Assembly: GCA_013306675.1 (NCBI GenBank) | Contig: JABLUY010000126.1 | Coordinates: 42,271 to 106,270 of the forward strand | DNA: 64,000 nucleotides | Direction of reading: 5' to 3' | DNA from: Thraustochytrium sp. TN22 | Lineage: Eukaryota; Sar; Bigyra; Thraustochytrida; Thraustochytriidae | Shown here: one piece after another, positions 9,445 to 20,200 of the stretch | How the letters are laid out: each line of letters begins with the position of its first letter | How positions within the stretch are numbered: position 1 is the first letter of the stretch | Translations under genes and position numbers: made by a program | The notes under the pieces: generated by a model | The model's input: the letters and a program-made list of their open reading frames with translations, nothing else | The model's database searches: none | What the model was told of the DNA's origin: nothing

Positions 9445-9683
9445 CTGAGCTTTCGTCCGTCCAGATTTGCGGCTGGCCGACCGGCGACTTGGAGTGAGTC
9501 CCTGCGAGGCAAGTCGCGCCACGCCGCGAGGCTTTCCAAGTCCCTCGCCTCCGACTCGGAGTCCCTCAAGTTGCCCTAGTAGGCCTAGTCCGAGTCGCCC
9601 CAGAGGCTGGAGGCGATCATCGTCGAGGCCGGCTGCGTGCACTGCTTGCGGCCATGGAATCTGGAGGATGATGAGCCAGGCGC

Positions 9684-9858
9684 CGCACACCCGTACTAAG
9701 CCATCAGCAGCCGACCGCAGCCGACCGCAGCCCACGCCGCGCGTGCCGCGCAGGTGCAGGTAGAACTCGTCGCACACCCGTAGTAAGCCATCGACAGCCG
9801 ACCGCAGCCCACGCCGCGCGTGCCGCCGCGTGCCGCGCAGGTGCAGGTAGAACTCGTC
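9684..9858 (+). repeat. 87-bp tandem duplication
   Basis: Two adjacent copies start at 9684 and 9771, each opening with CGCACACCCGTA and closing with GTGCAGGTAGAACTCGTC. They differ by small indels inside, including a reiterated CCGACCGCAG in copy 1 and an extra CCGCGTG in copy 2. No function can be assigned. Confidence 0.9.
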
Positions 9859-10136
9859 CCCCTCCCGCGCCACGGGAGCCATCATGGTGCGGTGGACAGC
9901 CGCGCTGCGCAGTGCTGTGCTGCCACCACCCCGTGCGAGTCCCTCGCCGGGCCGCCTGCGGCGCGCTGCACCGCGCGCGGCCCGCCTGCCTCGCACGCGC
10001 TCCCGCGCGCGCTCGCGCCGCCTGCTAGCTTCGTGGCTGCGCGCTCGCCTCGCCTCGCCTCGCCGCCTCGCTGCCAACTTCGCTGGCGAAAAACGGTGTG
10101 CGCGCCGCCGCCGGCCGTGGCCGCAGTGCTGGTGCG

Positions 10137-10206
10137 TGCAGTGCACACGGTGCAGTGCAGTGCACTGGCCATGGTGGCAGTGCAGTGCAGTGCAGTGCAG
10201 TGCAGG
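10137..10206. repeat. TGCAG pentanucleotide repeats
   Basis: Repeated GTGCA/TGCAG units, the densest at 10179-10203, alternate with GTGCAC and ACTGGCCATGGT. Because TGCA is its own complement, the tract can fold on either strand. Confidence 0.85.
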
Positions 10207-10365
10207 CAGCAGCTTGCAGGCGCGGCCCAGCTCGCCAGCTGCATGATCGCTCGCCGCCGCGTCGGGCGGCTCGGCGCGGCTCGGCTCGGCTCGGCCGGCT
10301 CGGCTCGCTGCGCGCGGCGCCGCCGCCGCGCTCGAGCGCGCTCTGGCCCGCGCGCGCTCCCTCCC

Positions 10366-10470
10366 TCGCCGCCTCCCTGCCCGCCTCCCTCCTCCCTCCC
10401 TCCCTCCCTCGCTCCCTCCCTCCCTCGGAGTCCCTCCCTCCCTCCCTCTCTCCCTCCCTCCCTCCCTGCC
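10366..10470. repeat. CTCC polypyrimidine tract
   Basis: About 100 bp consist almost only of CTCC/CCCT units with a few interruptions (GCTC, CGGAGT). The minus strand is correspondingly a GGGA/GGAG run that could form triplex or G-quadruplex structures. Confidence 0.85.
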
Positions 10471-10786
10471 TGGCAGTGCCTGCTTCAACTCCTCCCCACG
10501 GTGGCTCAGAGTCAGCGGGGCGGCGGATGAACGACGAGCGGCGGGGTGTGCGCGCTGCGGGCCCGCAGCCCCGCAGCGCCGCGCGCCTCGCCTGGCCGCC
10601 TGCCGGCCTGCCTGCCTGCCTGCTTTCCGCCCGCCGCCCGTGCTCCCTCGCTCGCTCCCGCCCGCTGGCCGCTCGTGATCGCGCGGCGCGCATCCGCTCC
10701 CTCGCTGCCGCGCGGCCTGGCCGCGCGCCGGCCCGCCGCGCCCGCCGCGCGTCTTTGGCGTGGCTGCGCGCGCCGCGCGGCGACGG

Positions 10787-10840
<54 letters not shown>
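10787..10840. repeat. (CCTG)n array, 54 bp
   Basis: About 13 uninterrupted CCTG units lie some 920 bp upstream of the actin ATG. The same unit forms the large array at 20556-20708. Confidence 0.95.
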
Positions 10841-10842
<2 letters not shown>

Positions 10843-11020
10843 GAGGCGCGCGTCCCGCGCCGCGCGTTCCGCTGCGGCGGCGCCGGCCGCCGCGCCTGCG
10901 CCGGCCTGCTCCGCCGGGGCCGCGCGCCCGCCGCGGCCGGCGTTGCGCGCACCGGACCCGGCGGCGGGCGAGGGGCGGCCGGCGGAGGTCCGCCCCGCGC
11001 TCCAAGGCGGACCACGCGGC

Positions 11021-11067
11021 GCCTGCCTGCCTGCCTGCCTGCGCAGCCCAGCCGTCGCCAGCGAGCT

Positions 11068-11097
<30 letters not shown>
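11021..11097. repeat. Inverted pair of CCTG and CAGG arrays
   Basis: A (CCTG)n run at 11021-11042 is followed after about 25 bp by the complementary (CAGG)n run at 11068-11097. The two arms can pair over at least 20 bp as a hairpin or cruciform. It lies about 660 bp upstream of actin. Confidence 0.9.
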
Positions 11098-11098
<1 letters not shown>

Positions 11099-11362
11099 GC
11101 CGAGCTGGCCGCCGCCGCCGCGCGCTGTCCGAGCGCGGGCGGCCAGGCGCGGGCGGGCGGCGCTGCGCCGGCGCCGGGCGGCGGCCGCCTCTCTTCGCCG
11201 GGGCCCCGGCGGTGGCCCGATCTTCGATCCTGATCTTTTCTAGCTAGGCAAGTGCGCGGTTGGAGTTCGTGCTTGCACTGCAGGCTGCGCTCCCGAAGGC
11301 GGTTAGCGCGCGGTGTCCCAGCTGCTTTTCGCTGCTTTTCGCAGTGCACTGCAGGACCCGGA

Positions 11363-11428
11363 AGTGGGGCTTTCTTTTCTTTCCTTTTCTTTTCTTTTGT
11401 TTTCTTTTCTTTTCTCTCTCTCGCTCTC
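11363..11428 (+). promoter_or_regulatory. TTTTC pyrimidine tract in the actin upstream region
   Basis: A pyrimidine-only stretch of about 60 bp built from CTTTT units, grading into CTCTCTC, stands about 330 bp before the actin ATG. T-rich pyrimidine tracts are rare in this GC-rich sequence, so a promoter or 5' UTR role is plausible but only inferred. Confidence 0.45.
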
Positions 11429-11757
11429 GTGATCGCTCTCACTCGCGCAGGGCGCCCGACTCGGACGCGCGCGCGGTGACGGCGGTTGGAAGGTGCGGGC
11501 GCGCGCCGCGGCTGCGGGCACGAGCGAGGGGGGGCTGCGGGAGGTGCAGGTGCGGCCACCTCAGGCGGAGGCGGCTGCGGGCTCTCCGAGCGCAGAGGGC
11601 CCACTCTGGGCCGAACGGGGGCAGAGGGGCCGCGGCGGCGGCGGCGGCGGCGGCGGCGACCGCGCGGCGCGGCGGCGGCAGCAGACCCGCAACCAGCCCA
11701 GCAACCTTCAGCCTCCGCAAGCTTCGCAGCAGCCGCCCCGCCCACCCCGCAAGCAAG

Positions 11758-12807
11758 ATGGCCGACGATGAGGTCCAGGCCCTCGTGGTCGACAACGGCT
11801 CCGGCATGTGCAAGGCCGGCTTCGCCGGCGACGACGCGCCCCGCGCCGTTTTCCCGTCCATCGTGGGCCGCCCCAAGCACCCGGGCATCATGGTCGGCAT
11901 GGACCAGAAGGACGCCTACGTCGGTGACGAGGCCCAGTCCAAGCGTGGTGTCCTCACGCTCAAGTACCCGATCGAGCACGGCATCGTGACCAACTGGGAC
12001 GACATGGAGAAGATCTGGCACCACACCTTCTACAACGAGCTCCGCGTCGCCCCGGAGGAGCACCCCGTCCTGCTGACGGAGGCCCCCCTCAACCCCAAGG
12101 CCAACCGCGAGCGCATGACCCAGATCATGTTCGAGACCTTCAACGTCCCGGCCATGTACGTCAACATCCAGGCCGTGCTCTCCCTGTACGCCTCGGGCCG
12201 CACCACCGGTGCCGTCCTCGACTCGGGTGATGGTGTCACCCACACCGTGCCCATCTACGAGGGCTACGCGCTCCCGCACGCCGTGCTCCGCATCGACCTT
12301 GCCGGCCGCGACCTCACCGACTACATGATGAAGATCCTCACCGAGCGCGGCTACTCGTTCACCACCACCGCCGAGCGCGAGATTGTGCGTGACATCAAGG
12401 AGAAGCTCGCCTACGTCGCCCAGGACTTCGACGAGGAGATGCGCCTCGCCGCCGAGTCCTCGGCCCTCGAGAAGAGCTACGAGCTCCCGGACGGCAACGT
12501 CATCACCATCGGCAACGAGCGCTTCCGCTGCCCCGAGGTGCTCTTCCAGCCCTCGTTCATCGGCAAGGAGGCCCAGGGTGTCCACGACACCATGTTCCAG
12601 ACCATCATGAAGTGCGACGTCGATATCCGCAAGGACCTCTACGCCAACATCGTCATGTCTGGTGGCTCCACCATGTACGAGGGCCTCGCCGCCCGTCTCG
12701 AGAAGGAGATGGTCGCCCTCGCCCCCTCGACCATGAAGATCAAGGTCGTCGCCCCCCCTGAGCGCAAGTACTCCGTCTGGATTGGCGGCTCCATCCTTGC
12801 CTCGCTC

Positions 12808-12839
<32 letters not shown>

Positions 12840-12888
12840 GGAGTACGACGAGTCTGGCCCGTCCATCGTCCACCGCAAGTGCTTCTAA
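11758..12888 (+). CDS. ACT1: Actin
   Basis: This is a complete conventional actin of 376 residues, the ATP-binding subunit of microfilaments. All family landmarks are present: the phosphate-binding loop [11 protein letters not shown] near residue 11, the second phosphate loop DSGDGVTH near 155, the adenine pocket segment [11 protein letters not shown] near 300, and the C-terminal [12 protein letters not shown] and KCF ending. The ATG at 11758 begins the standard MADDEVQAL start; the frame is open for 166 more codons upstream but those are low-complexity. There is no intron. Codon use is extreme even here, with almost only C- or G-ending codons (AAG, AAC, ATC, CTC), as expected of a very highly expressed gene. 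The sequence style is that of stramenopile actins. Confidence 0.99.
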
Positions 12889-13120
12889 GCCTGTTGCATC
12901 CCGCAATGCTCGAGCTGTCTGTGAGCGGACCTGCCCCCGGTCGAGGCTTCAGTGCATCCCGTAGGGGCGGTGTCTGCTTATCGCGGCTGTGTAGTCAGCG
13001 CTACCGAACATAATCGAAGTCTTTGTGATACAACCCAATCCACCATTCCTCTTGCTGGCTCTTGTCCTGGGCCATGTGTTGTTAGTGGCTGCGTGGCCGA
13101 GAAGGTGAAGGTGGACGTGA

Positions 13121-13194
13121 CTTGATGGCATCGGCTGCCAAGTCATGGCGAGCATGATCGACGACGTCCACGACTTGCCGCCGATGCCATCAAG
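13121..13194. repeat. Imperfect inverted repeat, 24-bp arms
   Basis: The left arm at 13121-13144 begins CTTGATGGCATCGGC and the right arm at 13172-13194 ends GCCGATGCCATCAAG; they pair with about one mismatch and one bulge around a 27-nt loop. Neighbouring GTGGACGT and ACGTCCAC could form an alternative stem. It could act as a hairpin RNA or be the remnant of a small mobile element. Confidence 0.8.
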
Positions 13195-14143
13195 TGCCAA
13201 TGCAGTCGGCGCAGCCCATGGCGGCGACGACCACCATGGCCACCAACGACCTGACGGATGTCGCCAGCACCGCCACGGATCTGGGACTGCTGTCGGAGAG
13301 TTTGATTCCAAAAATGAAACCATGCCGCCGCTCTCCACCTCGTTCAGGTCGTCTTTGTCGTGGTGGTAGTTGTTCGTGGGCGTTCTAGCTTGCCAGTCGA
13401 CCCAAACGTCCACATTGTCACCACAACACCCTCGACGTCCTTTCATGGTCCTCCTCATCCTTTGAGTTTCTGGTAGGGTTGCCTAGCTAGCTCTAGCTGG
13501 AAACCTTGATCATCCTGATTAGCCTGCGTTCTATTCGCCCTGCTCCTCTCGGTCGTCCTGCTCCTCTTCGAGCGCCTGGTGCGTCAAGGCAAATGGCAGA
13601 GCAGCTTAGGATGGCTTCTGATTATCACGACGCTTGTCCTCCGCGACCTCCGGCTCGCCCTCGTGGACCAGGGCACTGACGCGAACATGTCCGAGTAAGA
13701 AGCGATGACGGCGGATGGCTTCGGTGATGCTGACTTGGAGCGCAACAGTTTTGATCGAAGTACTGGCAGCCTCTTGCCGAAGACCCTCGGCAAGTTGGTC
13801 CCAGCTTGAGCTGGCCGAGACGTGGCGCAACGACTCGTGCAAGGCGCCATCGACTCGTGCGAGGGACCCATTTTGACCTTGACGCAATGACGCTCTGGCC
13901 CACGACCTGCGCGCGAGAATACTCTGCTGCCTTGCTCAGGTGACGCCATCAAGGAAGGTCGCGCCACCCCCTGCAGAGCATGTGCTCCTCTCTCTGTTCA
14001 GCCAGTGTGGCCTGCTCGCCAGATCGTTGGACGCCCTGCTGCGCTGGCCAAGATCCTCTCTTCTGCATCCTCCGCAGACACAAGACCAGCACAAGACGCC
14101 CGACAAACAATCCGAGTCCGAATCACAGCAACGGCGGCAACCA

Positions 14144-14205
14144 CAATTGAACAATTGGTAAACCATTGGTGATGAAACAACCACATGAACAATTGAACAA
14201 TTGGT
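14144..14205 (+). repeat. Direct repeat of a CAATTG-pair motif
   Basis: The 16-mer CAATTGAACAATTGGT occurs at 14144-14159 and again at 14190-14205, 46 bp apart, each followed by a TGATGAAA-like segment. Each copy holds two CAATTG palindromes. The position is about 95 bp beyond the stop codon of the minus-strand surface-protein gene. Confidence 0.85.
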
Positions 14206-14299
14206 GATGAAAAACAAGCAAAGAACTGAAAGCACGAACGGAAAAAGAAGAGCTGGCTGGAGAGCGCAACCTCATGATGCGCGATGAGATAGGGCCTGA

Positions 14300-17200
14300 T
14301 CAGGCCTTGTCGCCGGCCGCGTGAGTGGGCGACAGGGTCGTATCCGAAGGCTGCTGCAGTTCGCGAAGGATTTCCCTGCCCTCGCTAGAGGAGAGAAGAG
14401 CACGGAGAAAGGAACGAACGCGGCCGCTCGCTGAGCGAGCAACTGGAGGAGAAACCGACCCGTCATAGACAGGGTTGCTGGAGCTGATCTTGGAGGAGGA
14501 GGCCGGTCGACCGTCCACGAGCTCGGCAGTCGCGACCACTGCATCAGACCTACGCTGCCGGCGGCGGCGGAGAGCCAGGAGGACGGCGGCCGCGATGACG
14601 AAGAGGGCACCGAGGCTGCCACCGACCGCGGCTGCGACCGTGCTCTCGCCCGAATTGCCATCGTCGAGAACCGAGCCATCGTCGACGCCCGTCGCGAATT
14701 CGTAGGTCGCCGGGATGATCGTCGACGGAAGAAGCTCCTCGCGCGCGGCAGTGACCAGGGCCGCACGCGTCTGGCTATCCTGGAGGTAAGAGGTGTACGA
14801 GGGCGCCGAGGCGTACGAGGCGTAGTCCGGCAGTGTCAAGGTGTAGGCCGCGTTCGCACTGGCCAGGCGACGACTGCGACGGTCGCCGCCGTCGTCGCTG
14901 GTGACCACGATGGCCTCGGCCAAGTTGCCGTGCAGGTCGCGTACGCCGCTCAGCGTGATCTCTGCGGACGCGCCGCTCCAGAGCACGTCCACGTCGGCGA
15001 ACACGGTGATGATATAGAGCCCGGGCGAGCAAGTGAGTGCGGTGGTGGCGATCTCGGAGGTGGTGCCGTTGTTGAGGGAGACGACGAGGTCTGCCTCTAG
15101 GTCGCTCCGGCTGCAGTCCACAGGTTCGCTGAAGCGAAAGTCCATGACGGGCAGCATCCCGGAGGCCTGGCGCACGGTGACGTAAGGCGTAACCGCAACG
15201 AGCTCGGGCCCGCTAGAGTCGCGCAGACCGAGGCGCAGGCCGGACTCCGTCATGCCTACGATGCGGCGAGTGTCGGCGTCCCGGCAGGTCACGTTGAACT
15301 TGAGGAGGTAGTGGCCGTACGAGGCCAGTGGCAGGTCGGAGCCAGCGAGCTGCATCGAGGTGGCGCCGTCCGGAAAGTCCGCCAGGCGCGCCCAGGCGCC
15401 GGCCTGCACGCCATCCGCGTAACGAGCGTACCAGGCCACGACCTCCGACGTGTAGGCAGAGCTGTCGGCGCTCGTCCCGCGGGCATAGCTGAGGTCCAGG
15501 GACGGCCGCGAAGTCGAGACGGTCCAGGTGGAACCCTTGGCGATGAGGCCGCCGGACCAGTAGATGGGCGGGCACGAGGACGGCCAGTCGAGCCTGTACT
15601 CGAGAGTCTTGGCCGTGCCGCTGTCGCAGGCCGAGGCGACCGTGAAGACGACATCCTTGCCGCCAACCGTCTCAACGAGCCGCTCGAAGAAGACGGTGAC
15701 GGTCAGTGGCGAGTTGACCGCGACGGTGAGCGCGACGGGCGAAATCAGGCTCTGCCCACCCACGCGGTAAACGATCTCGCTAGCGGCACTGGCGGAATCC
15801 ACGGAGATGACCAAGTCGACTTCGTCCATGTCCACAGACTTGGCCGTGTTGATGAGGAAGGTCATGGATCCGGTATCGCCGTCGAGGACCAGATCCTGGT
15901 CGCCCAGCGGCGTCAGCTCGATGACCTCACGCGCAGTGGTCCCCGGCACATGCGGGCAGCTCGTGGTGCCGCCGATGACGCGGTAAACGTGGGCGCCGCT
16001 GCGCGGGGACTTGTACATGGCGACGGAGAGCTGGTCTCCAGGGGAGTCCTCGTCAAAGTGCGTCGTGTACGAGATGGAGGTCGTGGTCAGATCGCTCGTG
16101 AAGTTCGTCTGCTGCGTGACGGAGGTAAAGGTGTCGATATCGGTGCGCACGACCTGAAAGTCGATTCTGGAAACAACCGCACTGTAAGTAACACCAACTC
16201 CGCCCCCCAATGACGATTCCATATAGAAACCGGCGCCGTCGCCTACGTTGGCTATTCCCTTCTCGGTTGTGCTGGTCGAGTGGTAGTCAATGATCGCTGA
16301 CGTGAAGTTGGTGTTGGACTCGGTAATGGTAACCTCGCTGCTGCCGAAGGTGAAGATGTTGGAACCGGAATCGGAGCTTGTGCCGGAGACGAAGCGCGTT
16401 AAGTCAAGTGGGTTGTTCAGGGCGTCGCGCTCGTCCTGGTCCCAGGCCTTCAGCAGGGTCTCCCAACTTGCGTGAGCGTTTGCGGCGTCATTGCAGAACT
16501 CGATCTTGGCGTCATCTTCCTCAGCAGTTTCGTCCATACCGAAGCACTCCCTGTCACTCCTGGCGGTGTTGATGTCGGCCATGCTGCGCCGCACGTCCCC
16601 GCGCGAGTAGAAGATGAAAGACTGACGTGGAGGGCTCCACACGGTCGAAGGGTCGCCCTCGATCATGCACTCCACCGAGTCGAACGTGATGAGCGTGGTC
16701 CGCGAAAAGTTACTGACTGAGCCCATGAGAAAGACCATGTTGCCATCGTCGCCGTAGAGACCCTTTGGCGTTTGCAGAGTGAGCTTAAGCTCTTCCGACG
16801 TGCTGGTCACAGTGTTGCCGTACGACTCGACCTTGTAGTTCGCCGTGGTGTTCTCATTATTGACCTCGTGTACGACTCGAATGAGTGCTGACACGTCGGA
16901 GTAGTGCGACGTCGCATACCCCTCTACAGTATCGGTAGATTTGGAATTGATCACGGTCGTTTCGGTTGTGAGCTTTCCGGTCCAGGACATCTCGCTGTAC
17001 GAGCTCCGCACCTGGTCAACGGCAGTCACGGGCGGGGCGTAGAGGAATGCGATGGGGACTGTGTCGTTCTTGGTGTAGGCCACAGTCGAGGCTGCCTCGT
17101 TGACCATGAGTCCCAGCACGAGCATCTTGAGGTCCGCCGAGGCGGGCGCACCCTGGTCACTGGACCAGAAATTCTCGTTGTGGACGTCGGCGTCCAACTT

Positions 17201-20200
17201 GCGGACGAAGCGCACGGCAACGCCCTCATCGTCCAGTGGCTCGGGGACGGACGAGTTGAATAGCGCCCCGGCCTCGCCCACGTACGCCAGGCGCAGCGCA
17301 GCCGATCTGTTGACCCCGCCCTCCAAGACCGTCTCAAAGGGGATCCAGCAAGGGTTGTTGAGACCGCACTCCACGCTGTTGTCGAGCCCGGGCGCGAGGT
17401 TCCCGGAAAGCCGAGCCTGCGTGCCGGCAGGAAGAAGAAGACACGTCAGACCGTTGTAGATCGTCTCGGTCCTGACGCCGACAGGCGTCTGACGGTTGCC
17501 CACGACGACCACATCTGCGTCGACGCCCGAGCAGTTGTCCAACTCCAGGCTCGTTGCCTGAATCAGCACCTCCAGCTCCGGGATCGGGTGGTGCACGAAC
17601 TCGACCAAGGTGTTATCCGCAGTGTCGAGGGTCAGATCCAGCGTCCGGCTCGCGGTGTCGGGGTAGAGATAGCTGTAGCTGTCGCCCACGGCCACGTTAT
17701 CGGCCATCTGGAAAGTCAGGCCCCAGGTGATCGCATTGGCCGGCACGTCCAGGGCGGTGTCCAGCTCCTCGTCCAGGGAGAAGGTTGCAGAGGCGCTGCA
17801 GCCTGCGACTCCGACGGTAAGCTCTCGAGGGCCGAGGGCGTAGCCGCACTCGGTTGCCGCCATGTAGAAGTCGAGTGCCCGCACAGTGGTGTCCACAAAA
17901 AAGGCGTTCACATCGGTCGTTGAGATTACCGCGATGCCTGCGCCGAGAAGGCTTGCGGCGTCCGTGTCACCCGCGAGTGCCGCGAAGGTGTGGTTGTTGT
18001 ACGAGAACTGGAAGGTGTACGTCAAGCCTTTGACGACCGCGAACCTGAAGCTCCCGTCGGCTGCGGTCACCGTGCTAGCCATCGCCTCGCCTCCGGAGAC
18101 CACAGTCACTGTAACGCCCTGAACGCCGCAGGCAGAGGCGTCGAAGCTGAGCAGGGCGCTGGACGGCATCATGACGTGGCCTTGGAGGGTTTTCGATTCG
18201 AGATCCATCAGGTAGAAGGGCTTCTCGAAGTTCAGGTGGGATATGTCGAGGGTCGACCCGAGCGCCTCGTAGGTGCCGCAAGGGTTACTGCTATCACTGC
18301 CAGTACAGACGACGAGGCCAGCATTCGTCGGCTCTGCGGAGCCAGGAAGGACACGCGTTGCGTCCACGACCATGAGCGAGGCGTCCCAGACGTCTCCGCT
18401 TCCGGGTTCGGGCTCCTCGACGACGACCGCTGCAACAGTCGCCTTGGAGCTGTCCGAGACCACCGTGCGCAGCGGGTCGGCGCTAGCGTCGTTGCTCATG
18501 CTAAAAGTGATGGTGATACCCTCGATCTTGGTCGTGCCGTCTGCACCGAGCACCGTCCAGGTCGTCGTTGCGTGCCACAAGGTCGTCCGCACCTCACAGC
18601 CCTCCCACGAGCCACGTGCGTCGCCATTGCCGGCTTCGCCCCAGGCCACAGGGCGGTCACTTTTCCCCGTGGCGTACACCGAGGTGAGACATGCCGTGTA
18701 GCTGATGCCAGGATCGCGCTTGTCGAATGCCAACCCCTGATTGAACCTGATCGTCTGACCACCGCCTAGCGAAGTGAAAGGCTCCGCATCCGAGCAGGAC
18801 ACCGTGTTGGCGAAGCTCGCCGCGTCAGTGCCCCCCGTCATGGCGAGGGTCCACGAAGCAACCGTCTCAGCTAGGATGGACGATTTGAAGGTTGCGGTTA
18901 GCACGAGCTCACCACTTGTGTCCATCTGCTGCTCGAAGCTCAGGTCGTCTGCGCGGTAGTATGTGGCAAAGTCGAAGTCGCCCGAGAGGACGTAGCCCAG
19001 GTCCCCCCCGGAGGTCTGGTCAAGCGTCGTAAGCTCGTTCGCGAGAGACGAGCCCCTGCAGATGTTGTGCTGGCAGATGCGCCCGCTATACTGCCGGTGG
19101 CTGCACGAGTCGCATAAGCCGTTGCCAAAGGTGTTGCCCTTGTAGCCGTAGCACACGCCCTGGGAGCAAGTGCCGGTCGACAGGCTCTGTCCCGACGCGC
19201 CGAGCTGGGTTCGCAGGCAGTGGACCGGCTGGCAACCGTCGTCGGAATTGGGAACTGGAAATTCGTACGCGGGGCAGTCGTGCTTCGGGCGTGTTGTGGA
19301 AAATTCGGGGCACAGGTCCTCGTTGTTGCAGTCATGCTTTTCCCAGTCTGCGGTGCACCACGACCCCTTCGGGCACTTCTCGCACGCGTCACTCGTGCTC
19401 GTGCTATCATGCTTCGTCCTGTCCATGTAGTAGCCGGCGCGACAGGTGGGGCAGTGCTTCGAGCCCGTGAGCACCCATTCTGTCGTGCTCTTGAATCCTT
19501 CCGTGGAGTCCCAGTCCCAGTCCCGATTTGGCATGAGCTGGCACGCCTTAGTGTTAGGATAAAAGTTGAACCACTCGCAACCTGCGTGGCTGATGCAAGC
19601 TCGACGGCAATCGTGAAGGTTGTCCTGGGTTTGTATTTGGAGCGGGGTGTCATCCTTGTAATAGTTCTCGTATACGCAGCCAGGCCGCTCTTGCGCTACC
19701 AGGCCAAAGGTGTAGATCTTGCTGCCGCAGTACAGGTTGCCGTGAAATTTACCCTGTGAACTCGTGTACGGTTGTCCACTGTTCGTCATTGCGCCCGAGT
19801 ACAGCTTGCATTTGTTGGTGTCCGCTTCATAGGCCCACGACAGGCACGGATGATGGTCTTCGCTTCGGGCCTTGTTCCCCATTTTCTGGCACATCTCGGA
19901 GCCGGAGTAATCGATCCACACCTCGACACTGCTCAGACAGTTATTGCACAGCCCGCCCTTCGCCCAATGATTTCTGTCTCTCCGGTCAATGGGGTTCACA
20001 ACGCCCGCGTTGCCATTTCGGTTGTTGTTCCAGAAAGATGCTTGATAACACGGCGGAACGTAGTAGTACTTGGCGTTGTCGTTGTCGAATTTGCTCTTGA
20101 TGCTGTCGACGCCGTTCCAGTCGTGCACGGCCACGAAGTTGTTGTAACCATCCTCGTTTGCGTCCCAGAGGTAATGCCAGCCTTGATTATCCTGGATGTT

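Larger units (their letters stand above)
9445..11757 (+). other. 2.3-kb repeat-rich region upstream of actin
   Basis: No convincing gene lies here. The long minus-strand frame across it is a GC artefact and translates the tetranucleotide arrays into monotonous Arg-Gln-Ala-Gly. The segment contains an 87-bp tandem duplication, TGCAG-rich repeats, a CTCC polypyrimidine tract, two CCTG arrays, one of which faces an inverted partner, and a TTTTC tract. The last 400 bp probably hold the actin promoter and 5' UTR. Confidence 0.6.
12889..14299. other. 1.4-kb spacer between convergent actin and surface-protein genes
   Basis: I see no gene. Base composition is less GC-biased than in the coding regions. 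The segment contains a long inverted repeat at 13121-13194 and a 46-bp direct repeat at 14144-14205, both annotated separately. It should hold the 3' UTRs and polyadenylation sites of both flanking genes. Confidence 0.55.

Noticed and set aside
10098-11247. Plus-strand frames translating as Leu-Pro-Ala-Cys repeats
   Set aside because: They arise from CCTG arrays read in triplets and occur in all three frames, so they are not evidence of a repeat protein.
8140-12906. 1588-codon open frame on the minus strand
   Set aside because: It runs antisense through the beta-helix and actin genes and translates microsatellites into Arg-Gln-Ala-Gly. The real genes on the other strand are unmistakable; the openness follows from GC-rich codon bias.
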